A stretch of 64,000 nt of DNA from positions 124,001 to 188,000 of the forward strand of contig CBFHWU010000015.1 in assembly GCA_965659665.1 (NCBI GenBank), in the 5' to 3' direction. The notes below the pieces were generated by a model. That model ran no database searches, was not told the origin of the DNA, and saw only the letters and a program-made list of their open reading frames with translations. Source of the DNA: CBFHWU01 sp965659665. GTDB taxonomy: Bacteria > Bacteroidota > Bacteroidia > Flavobacteriales > Flavobacteriaceae. This document shows positions 16,917 through 25,621 of this stretch, in pieces. The translations under genes and the position numbers were made by a program. Numbering within the stretch: the first letter of the stretch is position 1; each line of letters begins with the position of its first letter.

Positions 16917-17831
16917 ATGCTTAAACTTAACGTGCCAAACGAAACAGCGGATTTAGATACTGTTTTACTGGGTATAGCGCTGCAGTCGGGTCCTGTTCCT
17001 TTATTACATAACTCTTACGATCCAAAATCATATTTTCATATTTTGTCGGGAACTTACCCCCTAGAAAAAAATATGATTAATGAATTACATGAGTTCAGAT
17101 CTGTTTTAGAAAAATATGGAGTGACAGTTCTTCGCCCAAAAAACGTTCCTCAATGTAATCAAATTTTTGCCAGAGATATTGGATTTGTGGTCGACTCATT
17201 TTTTTTTAAATCAAATATTTTACCCCAACGTGAAAAAGAATTTGATGCAATAGATTTTTTATTAGCTCAGATTGATCCTAAAGATATTATTGAGTTTCCA
17301 GAACATATTCATGTTGAAGGAGGGGATGTAATTGTCTTTAACGATTATATTTTTGTAGGCTATTACAATCAAGAGGATTACCCCCAAATGATTACTGCAC
17401 GAACCAATCGAGCAGCAGTTGATGCGTTGCAAAATTTTTTTCCAAACAAAAAAGTGAAAGCATTTGAGCTGCGTAAATCAAACAAGGATGCTTTCAAAAA
17501 TGCCCTTCATTTAGATTGTTGTTTTCAGCCTGTGGGGTATGACAAATTAGTCTTTCATCCTGAAGGTTTTCTGAATCCTTCAGATATAGATTGGATTAAA
17601 GATTTTTTTGGTCAAAAAAACTGCTTTATCGCCACTTCTCAACAAATGTATGATATGAACTGTAACGTGTTTTCAATGAAGCCCAATGTAGTGGTTTCAG
17701 ATCCTTCATTTACTGCACTTAATCAGTGGTTTAAGGCCCAAGGAATTAGAGTAGAATCCGTTTCTTTGGCAGAAGTGAGTAAACAAGGGGGGATGTTTCG
17801 TTGTTCAACGTTACCTTTAATCCGAAAATAA
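16917..17831 (+). CDS. DDAH/arginine-deiminase-like guanidine hydrolase
   Basis: A 304-residue member of the guanidine-modifying superfamily, resembling dimethylarginine dimethylaminohydrolase. Visible active-site positions are ARDIGF at 85-90, EGGDVI with Glu134, His198 in HLDCCF, and the nucleophile Cys296 in GGMFRCST. The family hydrolyses arginine or methylated arginine to citrulline. It lies 12 bases after gltA, and its stop overlaps the next gene by one base (TAATG). The exact substrate cannot be read from sequence; an amidinotransferase-related role is possible but less likely. Confidence 0.85.
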   Translation: MLKLNVPNETADLDTVLLGIALQSGPVPLLHNSYDPKSYFHILSGTYPLEKNMINELHEFRSVLEKYGVTVLRPKNVPQCNQIFARDIGFVVDSFFFKSNILPQREKEFDAIDFLLAQIDPKDIIEFPEHIHVEGGDVIVFNDYIFVGYYNQEDYPQMITARTNRAAVDALQNFFPNKKVKAFELRKSNKDAFKNALHLDCCFQPVGYDKLVFHPEGFLNPSDIDWIKDFFGQKNCFIATSQQMYDMNCNVFSMKPNVVVSDPSFTALNQWFKAQGIRVESVSLAEVSKQGGMFRCSTLPLIRK

Positions 17832-18763
17832 TGAATGCTCAAGTCACACAACATGTTCTGATGATTCGCCCCTCAAATTTTAGATCAAATGAGCAGACTT
17901 CCATAAATAATTTTTACCAAAAAAAAGAAATGCATCCCAATGCAACGTTATCCGCTCAATTAGAATTTGACCGAGTTGTTAACAAACTTAGAGCGATTGG
18001 GGTTAGGGTTCATGTATGGCAGGATGATTCTCTTTATGACACTCCAGATGCTCTTTTTCCAAATAATTGGATTTCTTTTCACCATCCTCATCGAATCGCT
18101 ATCTATCCTATGTATGCTCCCAATCGACGAAATGAGCGCAGAGAAGATCCATTAAAATTGTTAGAGAAAGAAGGGTTTTATTTTAAGGAAATCATGGATT
18201 ATTCTGAAGCTGAAAATGAAAATTTATATTTAGAAGGTACCGGAGTGTTAATTCTTGATCGTGTTCACAAAAAAGCCTACTGCTCATTATCTGAAAGAGC
18301 CGATCCGAGTTTGTTAGAAGAATTTTGTGAGGAATTTGATTATATGCCGATCACATTTATGGCACTGCAAACACACCAACACACCCGAAAACCTATTTAT
18401 CACACCAATGTCATGATGTGTATTGGAATAAGTTTTGCCGTTATTTGTTTGGATTGTATTGATAACGACTCAGAACGAAAAAAAATGATGGAATCTTTAT
18501 CTAATGATGGAAAGGAAATTATTACAATTAGCGAAGATCAAGTACAACAATTTGCGGGAAATATGCTCCAACTCATGGGACATCAACAAACCCCATTTTT
18601 GGTTATGAGTGAATCAGCTTACTTGAGTTTAACAAAACAGCAAATTAAACGATTAAAAAATCATACCGAAATTGTTTCAATCCCCATTCCTACAATTGAG
18701 TTATTAGGAGGAGGAAGTGTACGCTGTATGATTGCAGAAATTTTCAATACAATTCCGAGCTAG
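17831..18763 (+). CDS. ctlX: CtlX-type citrulline-utilisation hydrolase (guanidine superfamily)
   Basis: A 310-residue protein resembling the CtlX family. Motifs are PDALFPNNWI near 72-81, LEGTG with Glu135, YHTNVMM with His191, and Cys299 in GGGSVRCM. An in-frame ATG lies at 17801 inside the upstream gene, but the ATG at 17831 overlaps that gene's stop and gives the expected N-terminus. Coupled with the DDAH-like enzyme, it suggests sequential handling of arginine or citrulline-type substrates. The last 20 bases overlap the convergent gene at 18744-19160. Confidence 0.83.
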   Translation: MNAQVTQHVLMIRPSNFRSNEQTSINNFYQKKEMHPNATLSAQLEFDRVVNKLRAIGVRVHVWQDDSLYDTPDALFPNNWISFHHPHRIAIYPMYAPNRRNERREDPLKLLEKEGFYFKEIMDYSEAENENLYLEGTGVLILDRVHKKAYCSLSERADPSLLEEFCEEFDYMPITFMALQTHQHTRKPIYHTNVMMCIGISFAVICLDCIDNDSERKKMMESLSNDGKEIITISEDQVQQFAGNMLQLMGHQQTPFLVMSESAYLSLTKQQIKRLKNHTEIVSIPIPTIELLGGGSVRCMIAEIFNTIPS

Positions 18764-19160
18764 CTTCAGCCTTTAAACGGTTAATTTTGCTAAAAAAAGA
18801 ATGAATTTGGTCGCTATTTGCAGCAAGACGAATTTTGTGACTTCCACAAAAAATGGTGTACGAATTAGACTCTCCTTTAAAAATATTAAGTTTATAATAA
18901 GGAATAACTAAGGCGTAAGTTTCGAGAAGTGATCTAAAACGAACAATAATTCCTTTTGTCCTTAATTCGATACTGCATGTGTTCAGGTTTTGATCAAGCG
19001 AAAAAAGACTGTTTATGGAAGGACTTGATTCTTTTACCAGAAGCTTTCCTGAGCCTATCCCTTTAAGAATGAATCTTTTTTTTAAGTTAAAAGGTACACC
19101 AACGGAAGCATCTATTTCTTTTTTTAATTTACTGTCGTTATACGATACATTCACAAGCAT
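18744..19160 (-). CDS. Hypothetical protein, 138 residues
   Basis: I do not recognise this protein. It has no signal peptide or membrane segment, is rich in beta-prone stretches (KKRFILKGIGSGKLLVKESS; KGIIVRFRSLLETYALVIPYYKLNIFKG) and ends in a helix, a layout seen in PH-like or similar small beta-barrel domains, though that is only an impression. Its coding end overlaps ctlX by 20 bases. An exact promoter match ends four bases before the ATG, which supports the start and suggests a leaderless message. Confidence 0.7.
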   Translation of the reverse strand: MLVNVSYNDSKLKKEIDASVGVPFNLKKRFILKGIGSGKLLVKESSPSINSLFSLDQNLNTCSIELRTKGIIVRFRSLLETYALVIPYYKLNIFKGESNSYTIFCGSHKIRLAANSDQIHSFFSKINRLKAEASSELY

Positions 19161-19164
19161 GCAT

Positions 19165-19193
19165 CAAAAATAATTCATTTCAATTGAAAACAA
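19165..19193 (-). promoter_or_regulatory. Promoter of the hypothetical gene at 18744-19160
   Basis: On the minus strand, TTG (19193-19191), an 18-base spacer and TATTTTTG (19172-19165) match the flavobacterial consensus TTG-N17-23-TAnnTTTG. Only four bases separate the element from the ATG at 19160, so transcription would begin at or next to the start codon. Confidence 0.6.
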
Positions 19194-19195
19194 CC

Positions 19196-19203
19196 TATCT
19201 TTG
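19196..19203 (+). promoter_or_regulatory. -7 promoter element of argS
   Basis: TATCTTTG is an exact TAnnTTTG match and lies 15 bases before the argS ATG. No TTG lies at a good -33 distance. It faces away from the minus-strand promoter at 19165-19193, so the 58-base divergent gap holds both promoters. Confidence 0.55.
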
Positions 19204-19218
19204 TAAAAAGCTTTTTTT

Positions 19219-21000
19219 ATGCGATTACATCATATCCTAAAATCTGCGGTCCAACAATTTGGTTCAGCACACTATCAAGTAGATTTACCAGCTGTTGAAT
19301 TACAAGAAACAAAAAAAAACTTTCAAGGAGATATTACTATTGTAGTTTTTGCTTTAGTTCGCTATATAAAAAAAAAACCAGCTGATTTAGCTGAAGAATT
19401 GGGACATTTTTTGTCCAGTAGATGTGATGAAGTAGTTTCGTATAATGTCGTTCAAGGGTTTCTGAATTTAGTTATTTCGGATAGGTATTACATAAAATCA
19501 TTTACAGATATTGTTTCTAATTCTTCGTTTGCAGTTCAAGAGGTAGACGCATCAAGCCCATTAATTTTGGTAGAATACTCTTCCCCCAATACCAACAAAC
19601 CTCTGCATTTAGGTCATGTCCGAAATAATTTGCTAGGAGCTTCCGTTTCAAAAATTTTAAAAGCGGCAGGTTACAGGGTTCACAGGACTCAGATCATTAA
19701 TGATAAAGGAATACATATTTGCAAATCCATGTTGGCATGGAAACAATTTGGCAATGGAGAAACTCCTGAATCGTCAGGCTTAAAAGGAGATGCCTTTGTT
19801 GGAAAGTATTATGTTGCCTTTGACAAAGCCTATAAAGCTGAAATTGCAGAACTTGTACAAAATGGAATGACAGAGAAGGAAGCAAAAAAACAAGCTCCTC
19901 TTTTGCTCAAGGCACAAGAAATGTTGCGTGCTTGGGAAAATAATGATAGCGAAGTTCGAGAGTTATGGCTGACCATGAACCAATGGGTTTATGACGGATT
20001 TGCTACCACATATAATAATTTGGGAGTGAGTTTTGATTCCTATTATTATGAAAGTGAAACCTATATTTTGGGAAAAGAAGTAGTGCAGAGAGGTATTCAA
20101 AATAAGGTGTTTTATACAAAAGAAGATGGTTCTGTATGGATCGATCTCACCGATGAAGGACTTGACGAAAAAATAGTCCTTCGCTCTGACGGAACATCAG
20201 TGTATATCACCCAAGACCTAGGAACAGCTTTATCGCGATTAGCACATCATTCGGATGTATCAGGAATGGTTTACACTGTTGGAAATGAGCAAGATTACCA
20301 TTTTAAAGTATTGTTTCTAATTCTAAAAAAGCTAGGGTACCAATGGGCCAATAATCTCTATCACCTTAGCTACGGGATGGTAGATTTGCCCTCAGGTAAA
20401 ATGAAAAGCCGTGAAGGAACTGTTGTAGATGCTGATGCTTTAATGCAAGAAATGCGCATTACAGCTAAACAAATATCAGATGAGTTAGGTAAACTTGAGG
20501 GTTTTTCAGACGCCGAAAAAGATAAATTATATCATCAAGTAGGTTTAGCTGCTCTAAAATATTATATACTGAAAGTTGATCCTAAAAAAAGAATTTTATT
20601 TGACCCTAAAGAATCAGTAGACTTTAATGGTAATACTGGCCCTTTTCTTCAGTATGCTTTTGTACGTATTCAATCTATATTAAGAAAAGCTTTACCTGAG
20701 GATTTTATTGCTGTAATGAGCGTTTCAAAAATTAATGAAAAAGAAAAAGATTTGATTAAAGCCATTGAACATTTTCCTGTAACGATTCAATTAGCGGCGC
20801 AACAATATAGCCCTGCTTTAATTGCTAATTACTTGTATGATCTTGTAAAGATGTTTAACTCTTTTTATCAACAACACATTATTCTTAACGAAAGTGATCG
20901 TCATGTAAGAAGTTTTCGTGTTCAATTATGCCAGAGGGTTGGAGAAACGATACGACTAAGTTTAGATTTACTAGGCATTGATGCTCCTAAGCGCATGTAA
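19219..21000 (+). CDS. argS: Arginyl-tRNA synthetase
   Basis: A 593-residue class Ia synthetase that charges tRNA-Arg. Visible are an N-terminal Add-1-like domain, the HIGH-type motif in SSPNTNKPLHLGHVRNN near residues 122-138, the KMSKS-equivalent MKSREGT near 395-401, and the DALR anticodon-binding C-terminus (QYAFVRIQSILRKA through the last SLDLLGIDAPKRM). Length and order match bacterial ArgRS. A bidirectional terminator separates it from the proteorhodopsin gene arriving from the other side. Confidence 0.97.
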   Translation: MRLHHILKSAVQQFGSAHYQVDLPAVELQETKKNFQGDITIVVFALVRYIKKKPADLAEELGHFLSSRCDEVVSYNVVQGFLNLVISDRYYIKSFTDIVSNSSFAVQEVDASSPLILVEYSSPNTNKPLHLGHVRNNLLGASVSKILKAAGYRVHRTQIINDKGIHICKSMLAWKQFGNGETPESSGLKGDAFVGKYYVAFDKAYKAEIAELVQNGMTEKEAKKQAPLLLKAQEMLRAWENNDSEVRELWLTMNQWVYDGFATTYNNLGVSFDSYYYESETYILGKEVVQRGIQNKVFYTKEDGSVWIDLTDEGLDEKIVLRSDGTSVYITQDLGTALSRLAHHSDVSGMVYTVGNEQDYHFKVLFLILKKLGYQWANNLYHLSYGMVDLPSGKMKSREGTVVDADALMQEMRITAKQISDELGKLEGFSDAEKDKLYHQVGLAALKYYILKVDPKKRILFDPKESVDFNGNTGPFLQYAFVRIQSILRKALPEDFIAVMSVSKINEKEKDLIKAIEHFPVTIQLAAQQYSPALIANYLYDLVKMFNSFYQQHIILNESDRHVRSFRVQLCQRVGETIRLSLDLLGIDAPKRM

Positions 21001-21032
21001 AAAAACCACCTCAAAAAGAGGTGGTTTTTTAA
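20999..21032. terminator. Bidirectional terminator between argS and proteorhodopsin
   Basis: A perfect 12-base-pair stem (21001-21012 with 21018-21029, AAAAACCACCTC and its complement) encloses a five-A loop. A and T runs on both sides let it act on transcripts from either strand. It ends argS on the plus strand and the proteorhodopsin message on the minus strand. Confidence 0.92.
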
Positions 21033-21055
21033 TTAGTCAGATAAGGTTGGTTATC

Positions 21056-21772
21056 TTACTTTGTGGATTTAACAGCTGCAGCATATACTACAAGACCAAA
21101 CCCAATTTTGTTGATCGCATCACCAATGTTGTATACAACATCCATATCGATGCCTAAACCGTCAAACAAAAAGTCATACCATCCATCTGTACCGATCATG
21201 TATCCGATAGGATAAATAGACCATCCTACAAATACGAACCAGAAAAGGGTATTATGGGCTTTTTCAACTGCTCCACCAGCAGTCTTTGCAAGTTTTGCCG
21301 CTGAACCAAATTTGATAATGTAAAGAATAGCGAAGTAAGCTAAACCAGAGAATAACCCCCATAATGCAGCGTCACCTAATCCAGCTTCGCCAATGTAACC
21401 TGTAATCAACATGATTAAAGATAGTATAATCAAATCTCTAAGTAATTTTGTAGTTGCACCAGCTACTCGAAGTAAAAGGTAAAACTCAACACACATCAAC
21501 GGAACTGTTAATATCCAGTCCACATAACGGAAAAAAGTAGTTCCTTCACCTGCAACATTGGCATCACGCATGTAATAATAGTGTACCGCAGCGATAAATG
21601 TGATTAGACCAGAAACAAGAATAGATGTTCTCCACTTATTGTCAAATTGGTTTAATGATAAGAAAAAGAAAGCTGAAGCAGCCATCATTGCCATTGTGCC
21701 AATGAAAAAAGTAAAACTAACCAAATCGCCCGATGTAGGTGCAATTGAAGCTAATGAAATTAAATTTGTCAT
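21056..21772 (-). CDS. Proteorhodopsin, light-driven proton pump (green-tuned)
   Basis: A 238-residue seven-helix type I rhodopsin. Helix C RYVDWILTVPLMCVEFYLL carries Asp85 (Schiff-base counter-ion, D97 in the reference protein), Thr89 and Glu96 (proton donor, E108), the DTE pattern of proton pumps. His64 (H75) is present and Lys222 in INKIGFG binds retinal. The tuning position (105 in the reference) is Met93, associated with green absorption. The frame is open to 21820, but the ATG at 21772 starts the usual N-terminus and follows an exact -7 element. It is divergent from blh, which should supply its retinal. Confidence 0.97.
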   Translation of the reverse strand: MTNLISLASIAPTSGDLVSFTFFIGTMAMMAASAFFFLSLNQFDNKWRTSILVSGLITFIAAVHYYYMRDANVAGEGTTFFRYVDWILTVPLMCVEFYLLLRVAGATTKLLRDLIILSLIMLITGYIGEAGLGDAALWGLFSGLAYFAILYIIKFGSAAKLAKTAGGAVEKAHNTLFWFVFVGWSIYPIGYMIGTDGWYDFLFDGLGIDMDVVYNIGDAINKIGFGLVVYAAAVKSTK

Positions 21773-21797
21773 AATGTTTTTATTAATTTTGTTGATA

Positions 21798-21805
21798 CAA
21801 ATGTA
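21798..21805 (-). promoter_or_regulatory. -7 promoter element of the proteorhodopsin gene
   Basis: Read on the minus strand, TACATTTG is an exact TAnnTTTG match ending 25 bases before the ATG at 21772, giving a leader of roughly 20 bases. The nearest upstream TTG is only 12 bases away, shorter than the usual spacer, so a -33 element is not convincing. It excludes the longer frame start at 21820, which lies upstream of it. Confidence 0.7.
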
Positions 21806-21866
21806 AAAAAAATTAAACAAGAATTATAAATTTAAATAATTTTTTTTATTTGATAAATTAACACAT

Positions 21867-22751
21867 ATGAAAATTAATATAAAAAATATTGTGAATTATC
21901 AATTATTAGGATTGTTATTTTGCACTGTTGCGGGATTTTTTGCTCCAGATATCATTTTAAGACTCTTTTCTATCATAGGGGTACTGAGTGTTGGAATACT
22001 CCATGGAGCAAATGATTTACTGTTAATAAAAAAAAGTTTTTATGGATCAAAAATTAATACTTACTTTAAAAGATTAGGGGTGTATTTATTCTTAGTAGCC
22101 GTTGTAACACTGTCTCTTTTTTGGATCCCACTAACTGCACTTATTGTTTTTGTTTTGGTAAGTGCATTCCATTTTGGGGAACAACAATGGCACCAAAACC
22201 AGAAAGAAAATTTCAAAAAACAATTTTTTTATTTTTCGTTTGGGCTTTTTCTTTTTTCGACCCTCTTTTTTTTTAACTCCATTGAAACACAACTTATTCT
22301 CGAACAGTTAACATCATGGTATCCCTCTAAAAATGAATTATTTTTTTTTTTAGTGATTAGTTTTATCCTGTTTGTTGCTTTGGCAATTTGGAATTATAAT
22401 TCCATTCGAAATCAGTTGGAGCATCAATTTATGATTTTAATTTTATTGTTCACACTATTTGCGTATTCAAATTTGCTATGGAGCTTTTCCGTTTATTTTG
22501 TTCTTTTACACAGCATTCCATCCATGAAAGAACAAATGTTATTTTTGTATAAGACAGAATATAAACTCAAAAATTATATCATGGACGCTATACCATATTG
22601 GTCAATTTCGATTTTAGGCTTAGGTATTTTAGTGCTTTATTCGTCCTCTTTTTCTCTAGAATTTAGTTCACTCTTTTTCGCTTTTTTGGCAGCGATTACA
22701 ATTCCACATGTTTTTGTAGTTTTTAAAATGCATCAAGTAGAGGACAACTAA
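21867..22751 (+). CDS. blh: Blh/Brp-type beta-carotene 15,15'-dioxygenase
   Basis: A 294-residue multi-pass membrane protein that splits beta-carotene into two retinal molecules for the adjacent proteorhodopsin. Family signatures are GILHGANDLLLIKK near residues 44-57, SAFHFGEQQWHQN near 99-111, a mid-protein VLLHSIPSMKEQ, and IPHVFVVFKMHQ at the C-terminus; their histidines are the likely iron ligands. It diverges from the rhodopsin gene across a 94-base AT-rich gap. No carotenoid-synthesis genes are in this window. Confidence 0.93.
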   Translation: MKINIKNIVNYQLLGLLFCTVAGFFAPDIILRLFSIIGVLSVGILHGANDLLLIKKSFYGSKINTYFKRLGVYLFLVAVVTLSLFWIPLTALIVFVLVSAFHFGEQQWHQNQKENFKKQFFYFSFGLFLFSTLFFFNSIETQLILEQLTSWYPSKNELFFFLVISFILFVALAIWNYNSIRNQLEHQFMILILLFTLFAYSNLLWSFSVYFVLLHSIPSMKEQMLFLYKTEYKLKNYIMDAIPYWSISILGLGILVLYSSSFSLEFSSLFFAFLAAITIPHVFVVFKMHQVEDN

Positions 22752-22762
22752 ATGGAATTGTG

Positions 22763-22770
22763 TAATTTTG
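22763..22770 (+). promoter_or_regulatory. -7 promoter element of ffh
   Basis: TAATTTTG is an exact TAnnTTTG match in the 41-base gap between blh and ffh, 22 bases before the ffh ATG. No suitable -33 TTG is visible. It suggests that ffh and the genes after it have their own promoter rather than depending on blh. Confidence 0.55.
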
Positions 22771-22792
22771 ATTTTCCTAAAAAATAGCATTT

Positions 22793-24118
22793 ATGTTTGA
22801 CCAATTCAGTCAAAAACTAGATAAAGCACTCCATGTACTTAAAGGACATGGACGAATTACGGAAATTAATGTAGCTGAAACGATGAAAGAAATTCGTCGC
22901 GCGTTATTAGATGCAGATGTTAATTTCAAAATAGCAAAGCAGTTTACCAATAGCGTTAAAGAAAAAGCATTAGGGCAAAAAGTACTTACTACACTCAACC
23001 CAGGTCAGCTACTAGTTAAAATAGTCAAAGACGAGCTCACTGAGTTGATGGGTGGCTCAGCGCAAGGGATTAATTTAAATGGAAAACCCTCGGCGATCTT
23101 AATGGCAGGCTTACAAGGGTCTGGAAAAACTACTTTCTCTGGAAAACTCGCTCAACACCTCCAAAATACACAGTCCAAAAAAATTTTATTGGTAGCCTGT
23201 GATATTTATCGACCAGCAGCTATAGATCAACTACATGTGCTAGGAAATCAAATAGGTGCAGAAGTATTTAGTCAACCTGAGCAAAAAGACCCTGTAGTTA
23301 TTGCAAGAGCAGCAATGAAACATGCTCATCAACACCACCACCATGTGGTGATTATTGATACTGCTGGACGATTGGCTGTTGATGAAACATTGATGAATGA
23401 AATTGCCTCGATACATAAAGCGGTAAAACCCCATGAAACACTCTTTGTAGTAGATGCAATGACAGGTCAAGATGCAGTAAATACAGCTCAGACATTTAAT
23501 GATCGATTAAACTTTGATGGGGTTGTACTCACCAAATTGGACGGTGATACCCGTGGAGGTGCTGCACTTTCCATCAAGTCGGTTGTTAATAAACCTATAA
23601 AATTTATCGGTACGGGTGAAAAGTTAGATGCCCTTGATATGTTTTACCCCAATCGGATGGCCGAACGCATTTTGGGAATGGGTGATGTGGTAAGTTTGGT
23701 AGAACGAGCTCAACAAGCATTTGACAAAGAAGAAGCTCTCAAAATCCAACGTAAAGTCGCTAATAAACAATTTGGTTTTGACGATTTTTTATCCCAAATA
23801 AATCAAGTAAAAAAAATGGGAGATATGAAAGACTTAGTTGGAATGATTCCTGGGGCATCAAAAGCAATAAAAAATTCTGAGATAGATGACAAGGTCTTTG
23901 ATGGAGTTGAAGCACTAATCCAATCGATGACTCCAAAAGAACGCGCTCAACCTACGATTATTAATTTTAGTCGAAAAAAACGAATCGCAAAAGGAGCCGG
24001 AAAACAAGTGAATGATGTCAATAAACTCATTAAGCAATTTGAACAAATGAGTAAAATGATGAAGATGATGCAAGGAGGTGGCGCAGGTAAATTAATGCAA
24101 ATGATGAAAGGGTTATGA
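22793..24118 (+). CDS. ffh: Signal recognition particle protein Ffh (SRP54)
   Basis: A 441-residue GTPase that targets nascent membrane proteins to the Sec translocon. The NG domain shows the P-loop GLQGSGKTTFSGKLA near residues 106-120, DTAGR near 188, and TKLDGDTRGGAALS near 248-261. The methionine-rich M domain follows from about residue 300 (KQFEQMSKMMKMMQGGGAGKLMQMM at the end) and binds the signal sequence and SRP RNA. The stop overlaps the folD start by four bases (ATGA). Confidence 0.97.
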   Translation: MFDQFSQKLDKALHVLKGHGRITEINVAETMKEIRRALLDADVNFKIAKQFTNSVKEKALGQKVLTTLNPGQLLVKIVKDELTELMGGSAQGINLNGKPSAILMAGLQGSGKTTFSGKLAQHLQNTQSKKILLVACDIYRPAAIDQLHVLGNQIGAEVFSQPEQKDPVVIARAAMKHAHQHHHHVVIIDTAGRLAVDETLMNEIASIHKAVKPHETLFVVDAMTGQDAVNTAQTFNDRLNFDGVVLTKLDGDTRGGAALSIKSVVNKPIKFIGTGEKLDALDMFYPNRMAERILGMGDVVSLVERAQQAFDKEEALKIQRKVANKQFGFDDFLSQINQVKKMGDMKDLVGMIPGASKAIKNSEIDDKVFDGVEALIQSMTPKERAQPTIINFSRKKRIAKGAGKQVNDVNKLIKQFEQMSKMMKMMQGGGAGKLMQMMKGL

Positions 24119-24996
24119 TACCATTAGACGGAAAATTAATCTCCAACCAAATTAAAGAAGAAATTACAACTCAAGTACAACAGCTAAAAGAGGAAGGCAA
24201 ACGAGTACCTCATCTGGCAGCGGTATTGGTAGGTAATGATGGTGCTAGTTTAACCTATGTTGGGAGTAAAGTCCGTTCTTGTGAACGTATTGGTTTTGAT
24301 TCAACACTTATTAAACTTGAAGAAACAATATCAGAAAATCATTTGTTAGCACAAATTGATACCTTGAATCTTGATAAATCTATTGATGGTTTTATTATAC
24401 AATTACCTCTTCCAAAGCATATTAATGAAGAAAATGTATTGATGGCTATTCATTCCGAAAAAGACGTTGATGGTTTTCATCCAACTAACTTTGGTAAAAT
24501 GGCTTTAGATATGGAAACTTTTATTCCAGCTACCCCTTTTGGTATTGTGGAACTTCTTCGTCGATACGAAATAGATCTTTCAGGCAAACATGTTGTGGTG
24601 ATAGGTAGAAGCCATATAGTTGGTCGTCCGATAAGTATCTTATTAAGTCGAAAAGGAAACCCTGGAAACGCTACCGTAACCCTCACCCATAGCCGCACTC
24701 AAAACTTGAGTAGTTTTACTAAAGATGCTGATGTGGTGATTTCTGCTCTCGGAGTTCCTCAATTTTTAACGGCAGAGATGATCAAAGAAGGAGCCATTAT
24801 TATTGATGTTGGAATCACCCGTGTTCCCGATAAATCTCACCCTAAAGGGTATGTGATAAAAGGAGATGTGGATTTTGAAGCCGTAAAAGAAAAAGCGAGT
24901 CACATCACTCCTGTTCCTGGAGGTGTGGGTCCTATGACTATCGCTATGCTGCTTCAAAATACTCTCTTGGCATACGAACGCAATACCAAAAATTAA
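24115..24996 (+). CDS. folD: Bifunctional methylene-THF dehydrogenase / methenyl-THF cyclohydrolase
   Basis: A 293-residue FolD that interconverts 5,10-methylene- and 10-formyl-tetrahydrofolate with NADP. Visible are VGSKVRSCERIG with the catalytic Lys region, IDGFIIQLPLPKHI, DVDGFHPTNFG, the nucleotide-binding GRSHIVGRPIS and the C-terminal TPVPGGVGPMTIAML. It supplies one-carbon units for purine synthesis (compare purL in this window). It overlaps ffh by four bases and is followed by queE after one base. Confidence 0.97.
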   Translation: MIPLDGKLISNQIKEEITTQVQQLKEEGKRVPHLAAVLVGNDGASLTYVGSKVRSCERIGFDSTLIKLEETISENHLLAQIDTLNLDKSIDGFIIQLPLPKHINEENVLMAIHSEKDVDGFHPTNFGKMALDMETFIPATPFGIVELLRRYEIDLSGKHVVVIGRSHIVGRPISILLSRKGNPGNATVTLTHSRTQNLSSFTKDADVVISALGVPQFLTAEMIKEGAIIIDVGITRVPDKSHPKGYVIKGDVDFEAVKEKASHITPVPGGVGPMTIAMLLQNTLLAYERNTKN

Positions 24997-24997
24997 T

Positions 24998-25621
24998 ATG
25001 GATGTCATGCCTTTGGTTGAGAAAGGGGAAGCTTTACCTCTAATGGAAGCGTTTTACACAATTCAAGGTGAGGGGTACCACAAGGGTACTGCTTCCTATT
25101 TTGTTCGTATTGGGGGCTGTGATGTGGGTTGTCATTGGTGTGATGTTAAAGAAAGTTGGGAGTCCTCAAAACATCCTCCGACTCTTGTAGATCAAATTGT
25201 AAAAGAAGCAAAAAAATACTCCGAAATTGTTGTGGTAACTGGGGGGGAGCCGCTCATGTGGAATATGAAGCCTTTAACAGATTCCTTGAAAAAAAAAGGA
25301 ATAACAACCCATATCGAAACTTCAGGAGCATATCCGCTTTCAGGCAATTGGGATTGGATTTGTTTATCTCCTAAAAAACGAATGTTACCGATAAATGGAA
25401 TATATAAAAAGGCTCACGAACTAAAAGTTATTATTTATAATGAACACGATTTTGTTTTTGCCCAACAACAAGCCGAACAAGTAAACCAAAGCTGTAAGCT
25501 ATTTTTACAACCCGAATGGAGTCGTCGAAATAAAGTTATGCCCATCATTGTCGATTTTGTACTTAAAAACCCCAAATGGAAAGCCTCCTTACAAACGCAT
25601 AAATATCTCAATATTCCGTGA
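24998..25621 (+). CDS. queE: 7-carboxy-7-deazaguanine synthase (radical SAM)
   Basis: A 207-residue radical SAM enzyme of queuosine and 7-deazaguanine synthesis. Cys41, Cys45 and Cys48 in GGCDVGCHWCD form the CxxxCxxC iron-sulphur site. The substrate-loop motif EAFYTIQGEGYHKGTASYFVR precedes it, and VVVTGGEPLMW binds SAM. It converts carboxytetrahydropterin to 7-carboxy-7-deazaguanine. No other que genes are nearby. An alternative Met lies three codons in. Its stop TGA shares a base with the next ATG. Confidence 0.93.
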   Translation: MDVMPLVEKGEALPLMEAFYTIQGEGYHKGTASYFVRIGGCDVGCHWCDVKESWESSKHPPTLVDQIVKEAKKYSEIVVVTGGEPLMWNMKPLTDSLKKKGITTHIETSGAYPLSGNWDWICLSPKKRMLPINGIYKKAHELKVIIYNEHDFVFAQQQAEQVNQSCKLFLQPEWSRRNKVMPIIVDFVLKNPKWKASLQTHKYLNIP

